A stretch of 29,443 nt of DNA, taken from assembly GCA_000697335.1 (NCBI GenBank), contig JNEM01013993.1:1-29443 (forward strand), read 5' to 3'. The position numbers and the translations under genes are program-made. A model generated the notes under the pieces. It had not been told where the DNA came from and made no database searches. It was given only the letters and a program-made list of their open reading frames with translations. Every line of letters starts with the position of its first letter. Within the stretch, counting starts at the first letter, position 1. Shown here piece by piece: positions 9,501-20,969 of the stretch. This DNA is from Conidiobolus incongruus B7586 (Eukaryota; Entomophthoromycota; Entomophthoromycetes; Entomophthorales; Conidiobolaceae).

Positions 9501-11403
9501 GATATATTTAATTCATTGGATTTTATTATATATCAAAGTGAATATGACCAAAGATGTGAATCAACCTTTGGAATTAATAACGATCTTAGTGGAGACGTAT
9601 ATCACAATCAGTCAAACTCTGACCAAGTCCCACCAACTCCAATTCTCCAATTTCAATGGGTTTGACAATATTATAGCATGTGTATCGCCATACTTGAGTG
9701 GATTGCAAACCTTTGGCAATTGGTACCAAATTAGGAATCAATTCATTTCAATTTTTGTAGCAACCGTTACTAATTTGATAACCAATCAAAATGATAATAC
9801 CGCAGTGGACGAAACCCTGCAGGGAATGACTGATCCACAACCTTTCAAACCTTTAGAGGGAATTGAGATTTGGAGCGAGATTTATAAAACTGATTTGATG
9901 GCAAATATTTATTCAACATTAAATTCTAGTTTCTCGGGATTACTACATTCTGAAATACCTAAACTTCAGTGGAAGTTGTTAATAAAGTATTACAGTAGTA
10001 GGATGGATGTTGATCAATCGATCTTATTTGAGGAGGATATAAAATCTCACTTAGAATTGATTTCTAATTTGGTCACAATTTCCAATGTCTGGACTAATTC
10101 CAAATCTGAGGATGTTCACAGTTTCTTGAGGGACGTTTTAAAAGTTGTGGAATTTTTGCAACGTATGTTATTCAGTTATTATGTTAACGGTAATAAGAAG
10201 GCGCTTTCGTTACAATTGTCAGCCTTGAGGGAGTCTTTGGTGTTGGATCAGTTCATTACGAAATTAACAATATCACTCAATGGTTGGGGTCAGGATAGCG
10301 ATTCCCGAGTCACCCAACTCTTGTTCCAGTCCTTGTTGAATTTAATTCGATGCAAATTGGCACTCTTCGATATCAATACGAAATTTTTGCCTAATAAGAC
10401 CTTGGAATTGGTATCAAAATGGGTTCAAATTATTTATCACTTTGCTAATCCCGATGCATTCAATCCCAAACTCATTCAGCAGATGAGTAAAGTGGGATCC
10501 AGTGTGGGTAGATTGATGAATGTTAACCAAATCGAAACTCAGGTGGATTCTTTACTCAGTGGTATAACTAAGGATCCCGATTCTAATGCATTGCTGTCTA
10601 CACTTCAATTACTTGCGGACTGGCTGTTGGAAGACACTGGCAACAAAAAGACCTTGAAAGTCAAGAGAATTAGATCTACTATCAATCATTTGGTAGCCAT
10701 CATGTTAACTTCGTCTGATCGTAGCGAAATTTTGGCACCCAGTCTCGAATTCGTGTACAATTGTTTAGGTATTGCCAAGTACCAATTGGACAATGGCATC
10801 ATTGCAACGGTGCTCCAATTCCTTCAGCAACTGCTCAAAAGAGATTGTAACCTGGGTGATTTGCACCAAATCACGCGCATCATCATAAGAATCCTCAAAT
10901 TCCACTTCAAATTTGTCCAGTTCAACAGTGTACAATATATCCTTGTTGAACTCATCCACAACTGGATTATTCTTTTCAACATCCAGGACTGGAGTCGTGT
11001 AGATTTAATCATTTCTCCAATTCTCAGCAGTCTACCACTCAAATGTTACACTGAAGAGTTGACCCAATCCTACGAAACTATGGTATGTAGCGTCTTAGCG
11101 GAACTCATCCAACAACGCCTCGAATTCTCCCAATGCTTTACCACCCGCAAATCGAAGCAAACACCACCCGAAGTATTCGACCAGCCCTATATCAATACGA
11201 ATTTGACATCTGAGTGGGACGGTTGGTTCCACTGTTTCCAGATTTTGGAGACGTGTTCATCCCACACTGGTATCACCACTAAGAAGGATGAGGATCACAG
11301 TTTGAAGATTGTGTTAGGTTGGATTGGTCCTCATGGCCAGAATTTGCTCAAGATGGTTAGAAAATTGTATGTTGAAGGCGCTAAATTTAAGGGCAAGGTT
11401 TAA
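6532..11403 (+). CDS. URB2: Urb2/Npa2-family 60S ribosome biogenesis protein
   Basis: This is a 1,623-residue uninterrupted reading frame, far longer than chance in this AT-rich DNA and clearly richer in G+C than its flanks. Urb2 (Npa2) is a nucleolar factor acting in early pre-60S particles with Npa1/Urb1, Dbp6, Rsa3 and Nop8. The protein is a long alpha-helical, leucine-rich chain without catalytic motifs, as in the family. The most diagnostic part is the C-terminal Urb2 domain (about residues 1,390-1,623), ending in LLKMVRKLYVEGAKFKGKV, which resembles the conserved family end (L-Y-x-x-Y-x-x-x-x-K-x-K-G). A lysine-rich patch at 403-410 (PKKKSKKS) could be a nuclear localisation signal. The length is close to human URB2 (about 1,500) and longer than the yeast protein (about 1,170). 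The start ATG has A at -3 and opens the long frame. No introns are needed, unlike PNO1 and COG1. It converges with PNO1. The family call is confident at the C terminus and weaker over the variable remainder. Confidence 0.82.
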   Translation: MSQDQNTPNILSGSALTQYLKKGPDCLTTLQSYIQTLKTCWENPDRTNIHQASMTVLDIFLNNLLQTCTKGDVDVWSIEGESVVWCIHSEFWDTLLYLLNWSDLQSQENFGKAIGPNGEIELETLKLNLNKHHLMLPILAAIKYIHHQLGQGIQNWESVKGLAQYVDFVMKAYFKWMDWNNMGLPKTSPFYSLSKQPHIDLVLYQIRNLSLGLKYADKLSDTDLFIIISLADSGFQLLTKMVKWEEHYKSIFTQIVANLLNPILELYYHLNTSKQKSIQEFIVSMKFYLQQVFFPPDQLNGYRHAIERESDHSELSYHETLFETISSNIAKDVSDSNDDQILRFGSIQSLPMWLELFCRDPISEKEHIHALKVPLAFKLIKMVDPFLDLDTLLKEYKVREDQPKKKSKKSTTNADSLSYRLECVKRCIEASSGIVELIQSYNLFANTLGVPQLVDRDELMTKFIGLIKNIQMTCSSPYSKFSLPDSDLLSKMCLDACLVCYAKLIDLNPMLLQSDLKSLWDLSLVSSPSKVNGSLQLGLSLINNYARVRKLDECILSLVESLKTRSKASNMMNVLLIFNTEFIDRLFNILNQHITIHQLDSILKPITLELAARLKDEKASESDALPHQFHIVSQLTQLWTTITMSFDRFQTMEHISHHFNQFIDSIFVPKFLWDSDNLKTETYCNSKIHNTLKKLTSSRNSNNTNVQFFCQLQLISASLTICPEPLAKFVSIPHLFNLLEVMTLYINLNTVAIDTILAYKVLIQYCDLLQSQYSFNLKQQDPFIFIITSFIVKQLSHHFKDYKHQNGTNGPFLIDTISESNFPDAVWHQVTNKASWTTIYQGLMISNNSDEFSTLIDQLAKSILYRQLSNIDSNSSTSDAFSDYQLEGDRLADFWLQNWMNIALEALLQYRKDLIYDIIQLKSPLKYKSLKWFQLDGLDLANTKDFEKHLKSVQLSPEIFSDQIQFLKLILTNLRKISPKLIKDTFKPQLIYLIHWILLYIKVNMTKDVNQPLELITILVETYITISQTLTKSHQLQFSNFNGFDNIIACVSPYLSGLQTFGNWYQIRNQFISIFVATVTNLITNQNDNTAVDETLQGMTDPQPFKPLEGIEIWSEIYKTDLMANIYSTLNSSFSGLLHSEIPKLQWKLLIKYYSSRMDVDQSILFEEDIKSHLELISNLVTISNVWTNSKSEDVHSFLRDVLKVVEFLQRMLFSYYVNGNKKALSLQLSALRESLVLDQFITKLTISLNGWGQDSDSRVTQLLFQSLLNLIRCKLALFDINTKFLPNKTLELVSKWVQIIYHFANPDAFNPKLIQQMSKVGSSVGRLMNVNQIETQVDSLLSGITKDPDSNALLSTLQLLADWLLEDTGNKKTLKVKRIRSTINHLVAIMLTSSDRSEILAPSLEFVYNCLGIAKYQLDNGIIATVLQFLQQLLKRDCNLGDLHQITRIIIRILKFHFKFVQFNSVQYILVELIHNWIILFNIQDWSRVDLIISPILSSLPLKCYTEELTQSYETMVCSVLAELIQQRLEFSQCFTTRKSKQTPPEVFDQPYINTNLTSEWDGWFHCFQILETCSSHTGITTKKDEDHSLKIVLGWIGPHGQNLLKMVRKLYVEGAKFKGKV

Positions 11404-11823
11404 ATTTTTCAATATAGATTATTTAATAATATCAATAGTTTAATAAAATCAATTTTTTAATAAAAGAATATTATTATAAAAATTTCTTTTACATATATTA
11501 TTTAGATTATTAAATTGATAATTTTAATTGTTTAATATAAATTCAATTAAAAACAATTTTTTAGAAATTTTAATAATTTAATATGATGTTTAAAATATTT
11601 TATTTGAATATTTCTATTTAAAAGATATTTTTACTTTTTCAATATTTCATTAATTAACCTAGAGTTTTATAATTTAATAATAATTTTATATATTTTTTTG
11701 TATATAGTTAATATATTCAATAGGTTTGTATATTCATCAAATCATTGGCATTAATTTCAAAATTAACTTTAAATTTGATTGAAATTGAATAATATAATAT
11801 AAAATTGATTTTAATAAATTTCA

Positions 11824-11861
<38 letters not shown>

Positions 11862-12249
11862 CGATATTATAAAATTTTTAATAGATAAACTGTTTTGATT
11901 AGATTAATATTTGGATTGATTGATAACAATTTTTTAGTATTCATCCAGTAATATTTTAATTCTAGGATATTATAGTTAATGACATTGGGGAGAGGGGATT
12001 AGCTGATTACGAAAGCAATTTGAATACATTTAAAATATCTTTTCAAATAAAATTAAGTTTTTTAGAAAATTTTGGTTATAGAGTATTCAAACAGTCAATC
12101 GTTTAAAATAAAAAATTAATCAATCAGTGGTAAAATTACAATATATGATAATATATAAGGTGAAATTTTATTAGCTATAAATATTAATACTAATATTTTA
12201 TAAGGGTCAAATCTATAAAAAGATATACAATTGTATAAAATAACAAAAA
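11404..12249. other. Convergent 3' intergenic region, URB2/PNO1
   Basis: There is no gene here. AATAAAA-type signals soon after the URB2 stop (about 11,440-11,470) could serve its polyadenylation. An AT/GT dinucleotide repeat lies at 11,826-11,861. Confidence 0.5.
11826..11861. repeat. (AT)n-(GT)n dinucleotide microsatellite
   Basis: A run of AT units passes directly into four to five GT units between the convergent URB2 and PNO1 genes. Confidence 0.9.
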
Positions 12250-13147
12250 TTAAAAACGTTCTTTCATTCTGGCAGCTACGGATCTCAAGGTGGCGTAAAC
12301 TTTACCGGGTGGTGATCCTAAAATTAAACTACAGATGGCATCTTTTGCTAATCGAATGTTTTGGAATGATCCCAATATGTGAATTTTACTATATTTTAAT
12401 TGTTAATATATGAATTATTTATATTATATTGATATGAGCTTACGTATCAGCTAATACAATTCTAGTTTTCGTAGTATTTTCAATGGTGAATTTGGTTTTA
12501 CCATCTTTACCAGCTATACGACCAATAGCGCGGGACAAGTGATCACCGTGTAAAGTTTTAACTAAACTTAATATTTAATATACCATAATTTAATAATAAA
12601 TAAAGTCTTCTTTACCATCTTTAATTTCGAAGCTATCTAAATATAATTCATCTATACGTAAGAGAGCTACAGCATCCTAAAATACGGATTAATATCTTAA
12701 AGCTTAGAATGGGATAATAATATTATAACATACAGCAACATCGAATCCCAAAGCGATAGCCTTAACGAAGTCGGCACCTTTTTGAAGTGCGCCATTATCA
12801 ATAGTATCTTCACAAGTCTAAACTTCAATTAATAAAAATACCAACATATATAATAAGATATAAAATTACTCTAATTTCAACACTTTTAGACTTCAAATTC
12901 ATTCTAACTTCCAGTTTCAAATGTTCTACCAAAGGAGAGTAAATTTTCATCCAATCCTTCTTCAAAGGAGCTAAACGATGTGGGGGAATAGGGATTTTGC
13001 GAGATTCTTTATTGACCTAAATTAATGCATTAGGATCTGTAAATATTTTATAATTATAAATATTATTATTACAGTTTTTTTCAATTGTTGACTGTCAATA
13101 GGAGCAAAGTTGGGAGCATCATCAATTTCCATAGCTGTATTTTCCAT
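12250..13147 (-). CDS. PNO1: Pno1/Dim2, KH-domain 40S ribosome assembly factor
   Basis: Six exons on the minus strand join to a 207-residue protein: 13,147-13,073; 13,016-12,870; 12,817-12,734; 12,676-12,616; 12,561-12,444; 12,388-12,250. The five introns are 52-57 nt with GTA donors and TAG acceptors, and all junctions keep frame. Pno1 (Dim2) binds the 3' end of 18S pre-rRNA in pre-40S particles, partners the endonuclease Nob1 and supports Dim1 methylation. The core is nearly textbook: [20 protein letters not shown], then [10 protein letters not shown], then [14 protein letters not shown] in the first KH-like fold, then the GxxG loop GKDG (about residues 140-143) in [20 protein letters not shown]. 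It ends [20 protein letters not shown] and the conserved LGSPPGKVY. The acidic N-terminal tail is only about 25 residues, shorter than in yeast (274 aa in total) or human (252 aa). Upstream at about 13,180-13,190 a minus-strand ATATATAAAA could be its TATA element. Confidence 0.95.
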
Positions 13148-14368
13148 CTTTATTATATTATAAATTTTATATATTCTATTCTTTTTAATTGGGATTATAA
13201 TAAATTTTTGTTTTTTTTTCAGATTTATCTTTTTAAAAAGTATTTAATGATATGAATTTTATGGGATTAATAGAAAGTTTGAGTTGATGCGAATTGGGTT
13301 GAAGGAAAATCAATAATATTAATAGAATGATCATTCAAACATCTAAGATAAATTGGAGAGTGGTAGTCTAAAATCACAGATAGCTTAAAGTATACATAAT
13401 CCTGAGTCTAATTGTTCTAATAATTTTTCCTGCTTTTTCTTCTATGGTAAATTGAATTATTCATGTAAATATTTAAACATTTTCAATAGTGTAAACTTCA
13501 AAATTTTATAGCAATCATTAAATTTTGTTATGATTTAATTCAAACACTACTTGAATCAAAAATTGATTAAACTTCAATATATCTGTTAATGAAATCGATT
13601 ATATATAATTACAAAAATTTATAGTTATTATATAATTATCATTTCATTATTTTAAATCATTTAGAATTGTATTTTTAAATAAATCTAAATTCCAATAATG
13701 TCAATATTCATTTATTTAAGAATTTAAATAAAAAAATGAATTAAATGTTAATTTTTGAAAAATAATATATTGATAGTATTTTGCTATTTGTTTATAATAA
13801 TCAATATTTAATACACTATTTTAAATACACTTTAATAAAATAATCTTCTATTTAAGATATTAGTTATTTTGATTATTTTTGGAAATTTGACACAAAATTT
13901 AAATTTATAGTCATTTATAAAATATTGTGAATTTTGAAAAACTGTTCATAATAATAATTAAAATTTAATAAACAAAATGAGTGTAAATTAATCTTAGTGA
14001 TGTTGTATACACAATAGATATCAGTTTATTAATCGATATTTAATATTGAGTGCAATAATTGAAAAATTGAATAACTATTAATGAATGACATATATATATA
14101 TATATATATATAACATTTCAACTCAGCTTCAATTAATAAATTATTAAAAACTTGATATGTTTTTCATAATCACTTAATGATGTTCGTTGATGCAATTGAT
14201 AATGGAAATGAAGTAAAACAATAATCTCATCATAGCTAATTTAACATCTATAAAATTAAAGTCAATAAACCTTTGAATAAAAACTTTTCAAATTAATAAC
14301 ATTGTTATTTATTATTAAAATTTTACTACTAATCACTATTTAGTAATTAATCAAATTTTAAAATTTAT
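13148..14368. other. Intergenic region, nothing recognised
   Basis: AT-rich with no supportable gene. It contains an (AT)n tract at 14,091-14,112 and presumably the PNO1 promoter near its left end. Confidence 0.5.
14091..14112. repeat. (TA)n microsatellite
   Basis: An uninterrupted TA dinucleotide run of about 22 bases in intergenic DNA. Confidence 0.9.
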
Positions 14369-14646
14369 TTATTCTTGAATGAAGCGGTGTTTAACATCTT
14401 CCCATTGTTTCTAAATAAATCAAAAAAGATTAATAAAATATAGAAAATAAACTAATGTAAGAAAATACTTACACCTCTGTTTAATCTTTGCCAGAAGGCG
14501 TCGGCAGCACGGTCGAAGGCGAGTTCAAAGGCGAAGGCAGCTCCGAAAATACCGATGAGGAAGACGGAGTTGCGCTTGAAGAGAGTGTTGTAGATAGTCT
14601 TGTTGAATGAGTTCAAGGGGGTTTGACTGGCTTTGAAGGATGGCAT
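14369..14646 (-). CDS. QCR9: Cytochrome bc1 complex subunit 9
   Basis: Two exons on the minus strand (14,646-14,473 and 14,410-14,369) join across a 62-nt intron (GTAAGT...TAG, phase 0) to give 71 residues. QCR9 is the small single-pass subunit of ubiquinol-cytochrome c reductase (respiratory complex III) in the mitochondrial inner membrane. The family layout is clear. A short basic N-terminal part reads LNSFNKTIYNTLFKRNSVFL, and one membrane helix spans about residues 27-47 (VFLIGIFGAAFAFELAFD). Next come the conserved FD-x-x-x-D-x-F-W segment (residues 44-52) and N-R-G-K-Q-W-E-D-V-K-H-R at the end. The length matches the yeast protein (66 aa). It shows that the organism has a respiring mitochondrion. 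Codon use is GC-richer than the surroundings, as expected of a well-expressed gene. Without the intron, translation would run on into a false C terminus. Confidence 0.93.
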
Positions 14647-15985
14647 TTTTTAATAGATAATAAATTTCAATTGATGATTAATCTTATCAATTTTGATAAT
14701 GAGCTGAATTTAGGTGTGGTTTGAATACTATCTTTTGGTAGAATTTTCGAATTATGGGTTTAATTATTTTTATTCATTCATCTTTAATCAAAATGATATA
14801 TTTTGTCCAAATTTAACTATTAAAAATTAATATTAACCATAACCAAAAACGAATGATATAATAATAATATACTTATATAATATATAATTTTAAAATAACA
14901 TATATTCAATGTAATTAATCTGGAATATTACGGAAATTTTATTAATACTATTAATCTAAGAATGAAACCAATCATCATTTATCCATTTCCTTTTAAAATT
15001 TATTGAATCGAATGAGATAATGTCAAATATATTATGATAAAAGAAAATTATTCATTTTTTAATAAGGAATTCCCTTGATAATTGTAAGTTGATATAACCA
15101 ATAAATAATTAAATATAATAGGAATGATTATTATGATTTATTCTGTAGCAACTAATCTGAATTAAATTTGTTTACAAAAATTCCTACCTATTTTTAAATT
15201 TAACTTTCCAGTGGTTTAAATAGTAATTTTCTAAATTTAAGTCAGATATTATTTTATGTGTTATAAACATATCACTTTAACTGTAGTATTAGTTTAAATA
15301 ATAGCAACTGATTTAATAATTCATAATATTCACTATATATATATATAACTTTCTAGTATAATTTTTATAAGAAACAAAATAACTGATAATCACAGAATTT
15401 CAAATTTTACCTTAATTTAATAATGATGATTTATTGAAATATAATACTATATAAAATATTTTATATTAACTATCCACAAAAATCCCCAAGTAGCAACTAA
15501 TGGCAAAAGGCTTTCAAAATGTAGTATTATAAATTGATTCAATTAACTTAAAGCTGGAAGATTTACTACAAATACTTGTTTTATTTATCTTAAATCTATA
15601 ATAAACTAAAGATATATATATTAAACTAAAAAAATAAAAGAAGAAATATAGCTATTATTGATTTATTTTATTAAAGTCCTTATCCTATTATATTTTAAAT
15701 TTATTGCAATAGATGAATTATAGATTTTAATATATAATCTGCTATTAAGAAATAGAAGGAGTATTTGGATTGAAAAATCAAAATCATTATAAATTACAAA
15801 TTAAATATTATTTCAAAAAAACAAACCTTATTATTAGATATAAGTATTAATTATATAGTATTTGACCAATAATTGTTAGAAAAAAACTATAATCATAAAA
15901 AATGTTTTTATTTTAAAAATATTATTCGCATAAATTGATATTAAAAGAATCCAATTAAAAACCATCAATTTTATATAATATTAAC

Positions 15986-16011
<26 letters not shown>
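15986..16011. repeat. (TA)n microsatellite
   Basis: An uninterrupted TA dinucleotide run of about 25 bases in the QCR9-COG1 intergenic region. Confidence 0.9.
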
Positions 16012-16016
<5 letters not shown>

Positions 16017-17900
16017 TTATCAAAGACATATTAATATAAAAGAAAACAGTTCATATTACCACATCGAATATATTCATTAATTTTAAATATTTTTAATTAG
16101 TATTATTTTGGTCATTTAAACAATTTGATTTGGGTAAATAGATATAAAGTTATTTTAATTTTAAATATATAAATTTGAAGATAAATAACAAAAATTAATA
16201 TAAAAGGATTAATAATTATCATTAATAAAAAAACTTTGATATCGAAAAATAAGCAAGTGATTAATTATTAATATTATTTTTTTTAACCTTATTTATTTTT
16301 TTGAAATATAAATATAAAATTGATAAATTTATTTTGATAATATATTATATTTCATTCCAGTAATATAATTAGATTACTAATTCAAAAATTTAATATCTTT
16401 AAATTTATTAACAGAATTATATTATAATTATAAAAATTTGGTTATATTAATTAAACACTTAATAAAATAAAAATATAATTATATTAAAAGACTAGTACTT
16501 AAATTACTTATATATAGATTTTATATTTATTATTGATTATAAATATATTGAATAGTATATAATGTAAATTTTAATATATTTATATAAATATGTTATTTTC
16601 TTGATTTTATTAATCAGTATTATTTTGAAAATTAAATTATCTTTATTTATAATATATTATAAAATAATATCATCTATTTGTCTTTTAATATAATTATATT
16701 AACTAGTATATTCCATTTTTGAATAAAAATATTGATATATTCAATTACTTACATCGTTATTAATTTAAGTCTTTCTTTGAATTATATTGGTTTTATCACT
16801 TAATTCTATGATAATATTTAAACATTAAATTACACAAAATATATTATAATATATAAAATAGCTTAAATAATCCCTGGACTATTAATATTATATAAAAAAT
16901 AAAATAAATACATAATTCACTATAAAAGACTTATATATAATAAATATATTTTTTAATATTTGATATATTTTTGATAATATGTATTTAGATCAAAAAAACA
17001 AAATAATCAAATTTGAGAATTTAATTAAATATCTATTATATATATATATTCAATTTTAATCTTTATATTGCTTATAACTAAATATTACATATATTCAAGA
17101 TATAATATAGTATAAAATTATTTTGAACTAAACAAAATTGAAACATTGATATTTTTAAATTATTTTGACATTCAATTTTGACATAATGAAGAATTAAAAT
17201 TCAACATTATTTCTATTTTTATTGATATTTTTATAAAAATATATTAATTTCTAATAAATGTACCTTCTTTTTCCGAAGTAGACTAAAATATTATATAAAT
17301 TTGACTTTTAATTTTTTGGATTTATAAAAGAGTGTAAAATAATAGTATTGAATATGCTAATATCTATAATCAAAATATTTGTTTATATATATAGTTTGTA
17401 TATTATATTAAAAATTAAAATTGATTTTAAAAATTTTAACAAATTTAGTTCACTCTAATACAAAAATCTGTTATTCAATATGAACACCTATTTAATAATA
17501 CAAGTGATTATTAACAAGAAATAATTTCATGTGTTTGATATACTATTTTGTATTATTGAAAGCAAATATTGAAAAATTAAATCATACATTAATCTAAATT
17601 TATTATTCTTACCTATTAAGATTGTTCAGAATTGAAAATCTACCAAGTTTGTCAATAAAGCGAAAAAAAAATTACAGATACGCATGATTACTATATATTA
17701 TTAAATTGATCAAATATTTTCATATTATCTAATAAATTTAAAAAATAGATATATAAGGTCATCGATATTATTTTTTGATTTATAATGTGAGTAAAATTTA
17801 AAATATTTAAAAATAATTTAACTATTAACTAATTATTTCTTCCTATTGTCCCATAATATCAGATTCTAATTTCCATCACCAATATTTAATTAATATTCAA

Positions 17901-17952
17901 AACAAGTCATTCCTTCTGATTTGAAATAAAAACAACTTAAAACGAGTCATTC
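17901..17952. promoter_or_regulatory. Paired 12-base direct repeat upstream of COG1
   Basis: AACAAGTCATTC (17,901-17,912) recurs as AACGAGTCATTC (17,941-17,952), exactly 40 bases apart and about 130-185 bases before the COG1 start codon. The second copy contains GAGTCAT, which on the other strand is the TGACTC core of Gcn4/AP-1-type bZIP sites. A regulatory role is inference. Confidence 0.3.
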
Positions 17953-18084
17953 ACGAAAAACTATTGAATATAAAAAAATTCAATAATACAAAAAACAATC
18001 AAAAGCAATATAAAAGTAAAACAATTAACCATAATAAATTCAATAACATATTAATATTTGATTTATAGCCAATAATTAATTCTA

Positions 18085-20815
18085 ATGGAATATGAGGTGG
18101 AAGAATTATTTAAAACACACAGTGTTTTTCAATTGAAAGAATTGGTTATCAATTTAGAGTAAACGAAACATGATAATAGTTTATAAATTATTAATTAATA
18201 TTTAGGGACGAATTATTCGATTATAAAGAAAAGTTACAAAATATTGTCAAGTAATTTCAATTTATGAACAACTTAATGTTGTATTGATTTATTTCAATAG
18301 AGTTAATAAATTTCCTATTATCCAAAGTGGTAAAAACTTAAAACAGATTGGTGAACTTTTGAAAGATTTGGAGCCTATTAACACCAATATTATTACATCA
18401 GAACCTCAGCATAATGTATCGCCCGATCTCGTTGTGAATGTACAGGAAGATGATTTGGTGAATAGTACCAAGGTGCGACTACTGCTGGATTTGAGTGAGC
18501 AGCTATTCATCCTACTGGAGTCGAATCAGCCTTACAATGCCGCACTGACTCTGAAGTATGCTCACAGTTTGTACGACCCTGTGTTGAATAATCAGTTTCC
18601 TTTTATTAGAGGTCAGTGGGATATTATCGTGAATTTTAATTCCACGATTAGTCAGATGAGTATTCGTCATTTAAATGAGGTTCAGACGATGCACCAGTTC
18701 CAGAAGGTTTACGAGCTAGTTGTTGGCTGGTGCTTAAATTTGGGACTCAGTGGAAGTTTGGGACTTGCAGGATGGTTAGAACTCAAGACAAGTCAGCTAA
18801 TTGGAATTCTTGATCAGTTTAATCATTCTATTGATGATGAGATTGTTGAAGATGAGCTATGGACTAAAACTGTCAAACTGGTAGATGATTTATTATCGAC
18901 GTTCGTTTCAGCCATATATTATACAATCCAATTATTTATTAATCATTCCCTGATCTTTTGGCCGTCGGAATTCCATTCAAAACTTCATGAAGCTTACAAG
19001 GACTTAGTTGATTCCATTCCTCCTACAGAATTCATTCCCAAAAACGAGAATGATATTCCCATATCGAAGATATTGTCACCCACTGCACTTCATCATCTCA
19101 TCAAGCGACTACCCAGCGAATACCACCAAATCCAAAACCAAGTCATCAAAGATCAGAAAGAAGCATTGTCCATAGACTGGTTTGATGAGCTGATAGTCAA
19201 CTGGATCGACGAAACACTGACCAGAATAGGATCAGACGCACTTGTAACCAGTCTATCCAAATTGTCCAACTACCCCAATCTCGTTCCGTCCAGCTTCAAC
19301 GTATTTCACGACTCTGTCAAGCAATTAACCGATCAACTATTCAAATCACAGCCAACAAAGACTTCCCAATCTAAACACACTACGAAGCTCGAGCATATCA
19401 TATTCAATCTCCAAGCCAAAATCTGGGATAAAATGATACTGCCACCTTTGTTGAAATCAAGCGAAAGCGGACTTCATGATACCATATTTAAACACTTTAC
19501 GAATTTCAATATTGACCTAATCGACCAATTAAACACTGTAAACACCATATCAACACAACAATCCCAAAACGCTTCCGAATTTGACACTGGTTTAAATGTG
19601 AAAGATATAGAGTTCAAGAGCATTCACTACGTCCAACAGCTAATGTTAAACAATTTACCTAAATCTAAATATACTAAATTCAACAATTGGTTGATAAAGT
19701 TAGAATCCAAGTTCAAAGAATCCAACCAACAGATTCAATATATTTTGGATAATTTGAAACAGTCATCAATAAGGTAATATCACATTACATCCCAACTCAT
19801 CCAATATTAATATCTTGACTAGAAAACAATTAACTACCATAATAATTCAGCAGCGAATGGACTTAATGAACCAACTAGTGAAACATTTGCAAATGAGTTT
19901 AGATCATTCCGATTTTAAATTGAATACGGATTTGAGTTGTGAAGTGTCCAAAGTGATTCATATCGTTAAGGGAGAGGTTATTAAGTGGTTGAAAGGGGAT
20001 CATAATAAGGTAATTAAACATTAAATTGAATATTACCAAAAAAATTTACAATGCATCTAGGCGGAATGGAGTCACCTCATCCACAAGTTGGAGCAAATGG
20101 ACTCGACGAGTTACCGCAGATGGATCCACTCCATATCGGACTGGTTCCTCGACAAGATTTCCTATTTATTTAAACCAGACTCCAACCAATTCGATCAAAC
20201 TACTGCTTCATCAATTTCGTCCAAATTCTATCAAATTTTGGTAGAGTTGAACACCTTGGTTTGGGATTGTTGGAAAATTCACTGGAATGAAGTAACATAA
20301 TAATTATATAGTCATTATTATTGATACTAATCTTATGATAGACTATAAGATCCAGTCTCTTCAAAGAAATTTACCATCGCATCAAACTCGAATTTCAATC
20401 TTCCAAATTATCAGAATCTCAATCCAGTTTAATGGATTTGAAAGTTGTGAGTTATATCGTCTATCAAAGTGACAAAGAGAATTCTTTACCCGATGTAATA
20501 CTATTTCTTATTTTGTGAATTCTGTATTAACGTGTGGTTTTAGGAGATTAAATTTGATCCCAAAGCTTTGGACAAGAGCTGGGAGGTTTTGAAGATGTTG
20601 AAGGAAATTGAGGTGAGTGTGAGGTTTTTGATAGATGTTGATAAGTTGGACAAATTTGTAAAGAGGTAAATTTAATATTGATAAACTATATTTAAATTTT
20701 TATTTTCTAATATGTTTTTAGTCAAATTGATTCAAATTCCAATCATAATTTAGTTGTTGGCGAAGATTGGATTCCAATTTCAATTCCAGCGCCTAAATTC
20801 GCTACTTTGGACTAA
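18085..20815 (+). CDS. COG1: Conserved oligomeric Golgi complex subunit 1
   Basis: Eight exons join to 792 residues: 18,085-18,158; 18,206-18,250; 18,301-19,773; 19,823-20,009; 20,061-20,291; 20,342-20,494; 20,544-20,665; 20,722-20,815. The seven introns are 47-56 nt, all GTA...TAG, and the summed length is exactly 793 codons with the stop. COG1 belongs to lobe A of the COG tethering complex, which sorts retrograde vesicles within the Golgi. The N terminus is the best evidence. Residues about 5-65 (EELFKTHSVFQLKELVINLE, then KEKLQNIV, then GKNLKQIGELLKDL) match the COG1/Vps51 pattern L-F-x-x-H-S-V-x-x-I/L-x-x-L-E with an amphipathic helix. The following part (VRLLLDLSEQLFILLESNQP) resembles the next COG1 helices. 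The rest is helical and not diagnostic. Alternatives considered were RINT1/Tip20 or another CATCHR tether, which fit the N terminus less well. The start ATG lies in a 74-nt first exon. A GTGAGT at about 20,451 could be an alternative donor for exon 6. Confidence 0.75.
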
Positions 20816-20969
20816 TTAAAATTATCTTTTAATAATAAAAATTATATATTTATCGTTGAAATTATTACAAGTTTATTTCAATTATATAACAAAGAATAGT
20901 GTGTAAAAGCGAATTGTTAACTTAGTTACAAATAAATCATATCCATAACACATTAGATCACTCTGTCAA

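Larger units (their letters stand above)
14647..18084. other. Long AT-rich intergenic region between QCR9 and COG1
   Basis: About 3.4 kb with no gene, RNA or transposon that I can support. It holds an (AT)n tract at 15,986-16,011, a shorter one near 17,036-17,050, and the divergent promoters of QCR9 (left end) and COG1 (right end). CG dinucleotides are present, unlike in the left block of the window. Confidence 0.5.

Noticed and set aside
12231-12413. 60-codon plus-strand frame
   Set aside because: It lies antisense to the last exon of PNO1, whose protein match is unambiguous.
18085-20815. RINT1/Tip20 family assignment for the eight-exon gene
   Set aside because: Total length is compatible, but the N-terminal L-F-x-x-H-S-V...L-E pattern followed by amphipathic helices fits COG1/Vps51 better.
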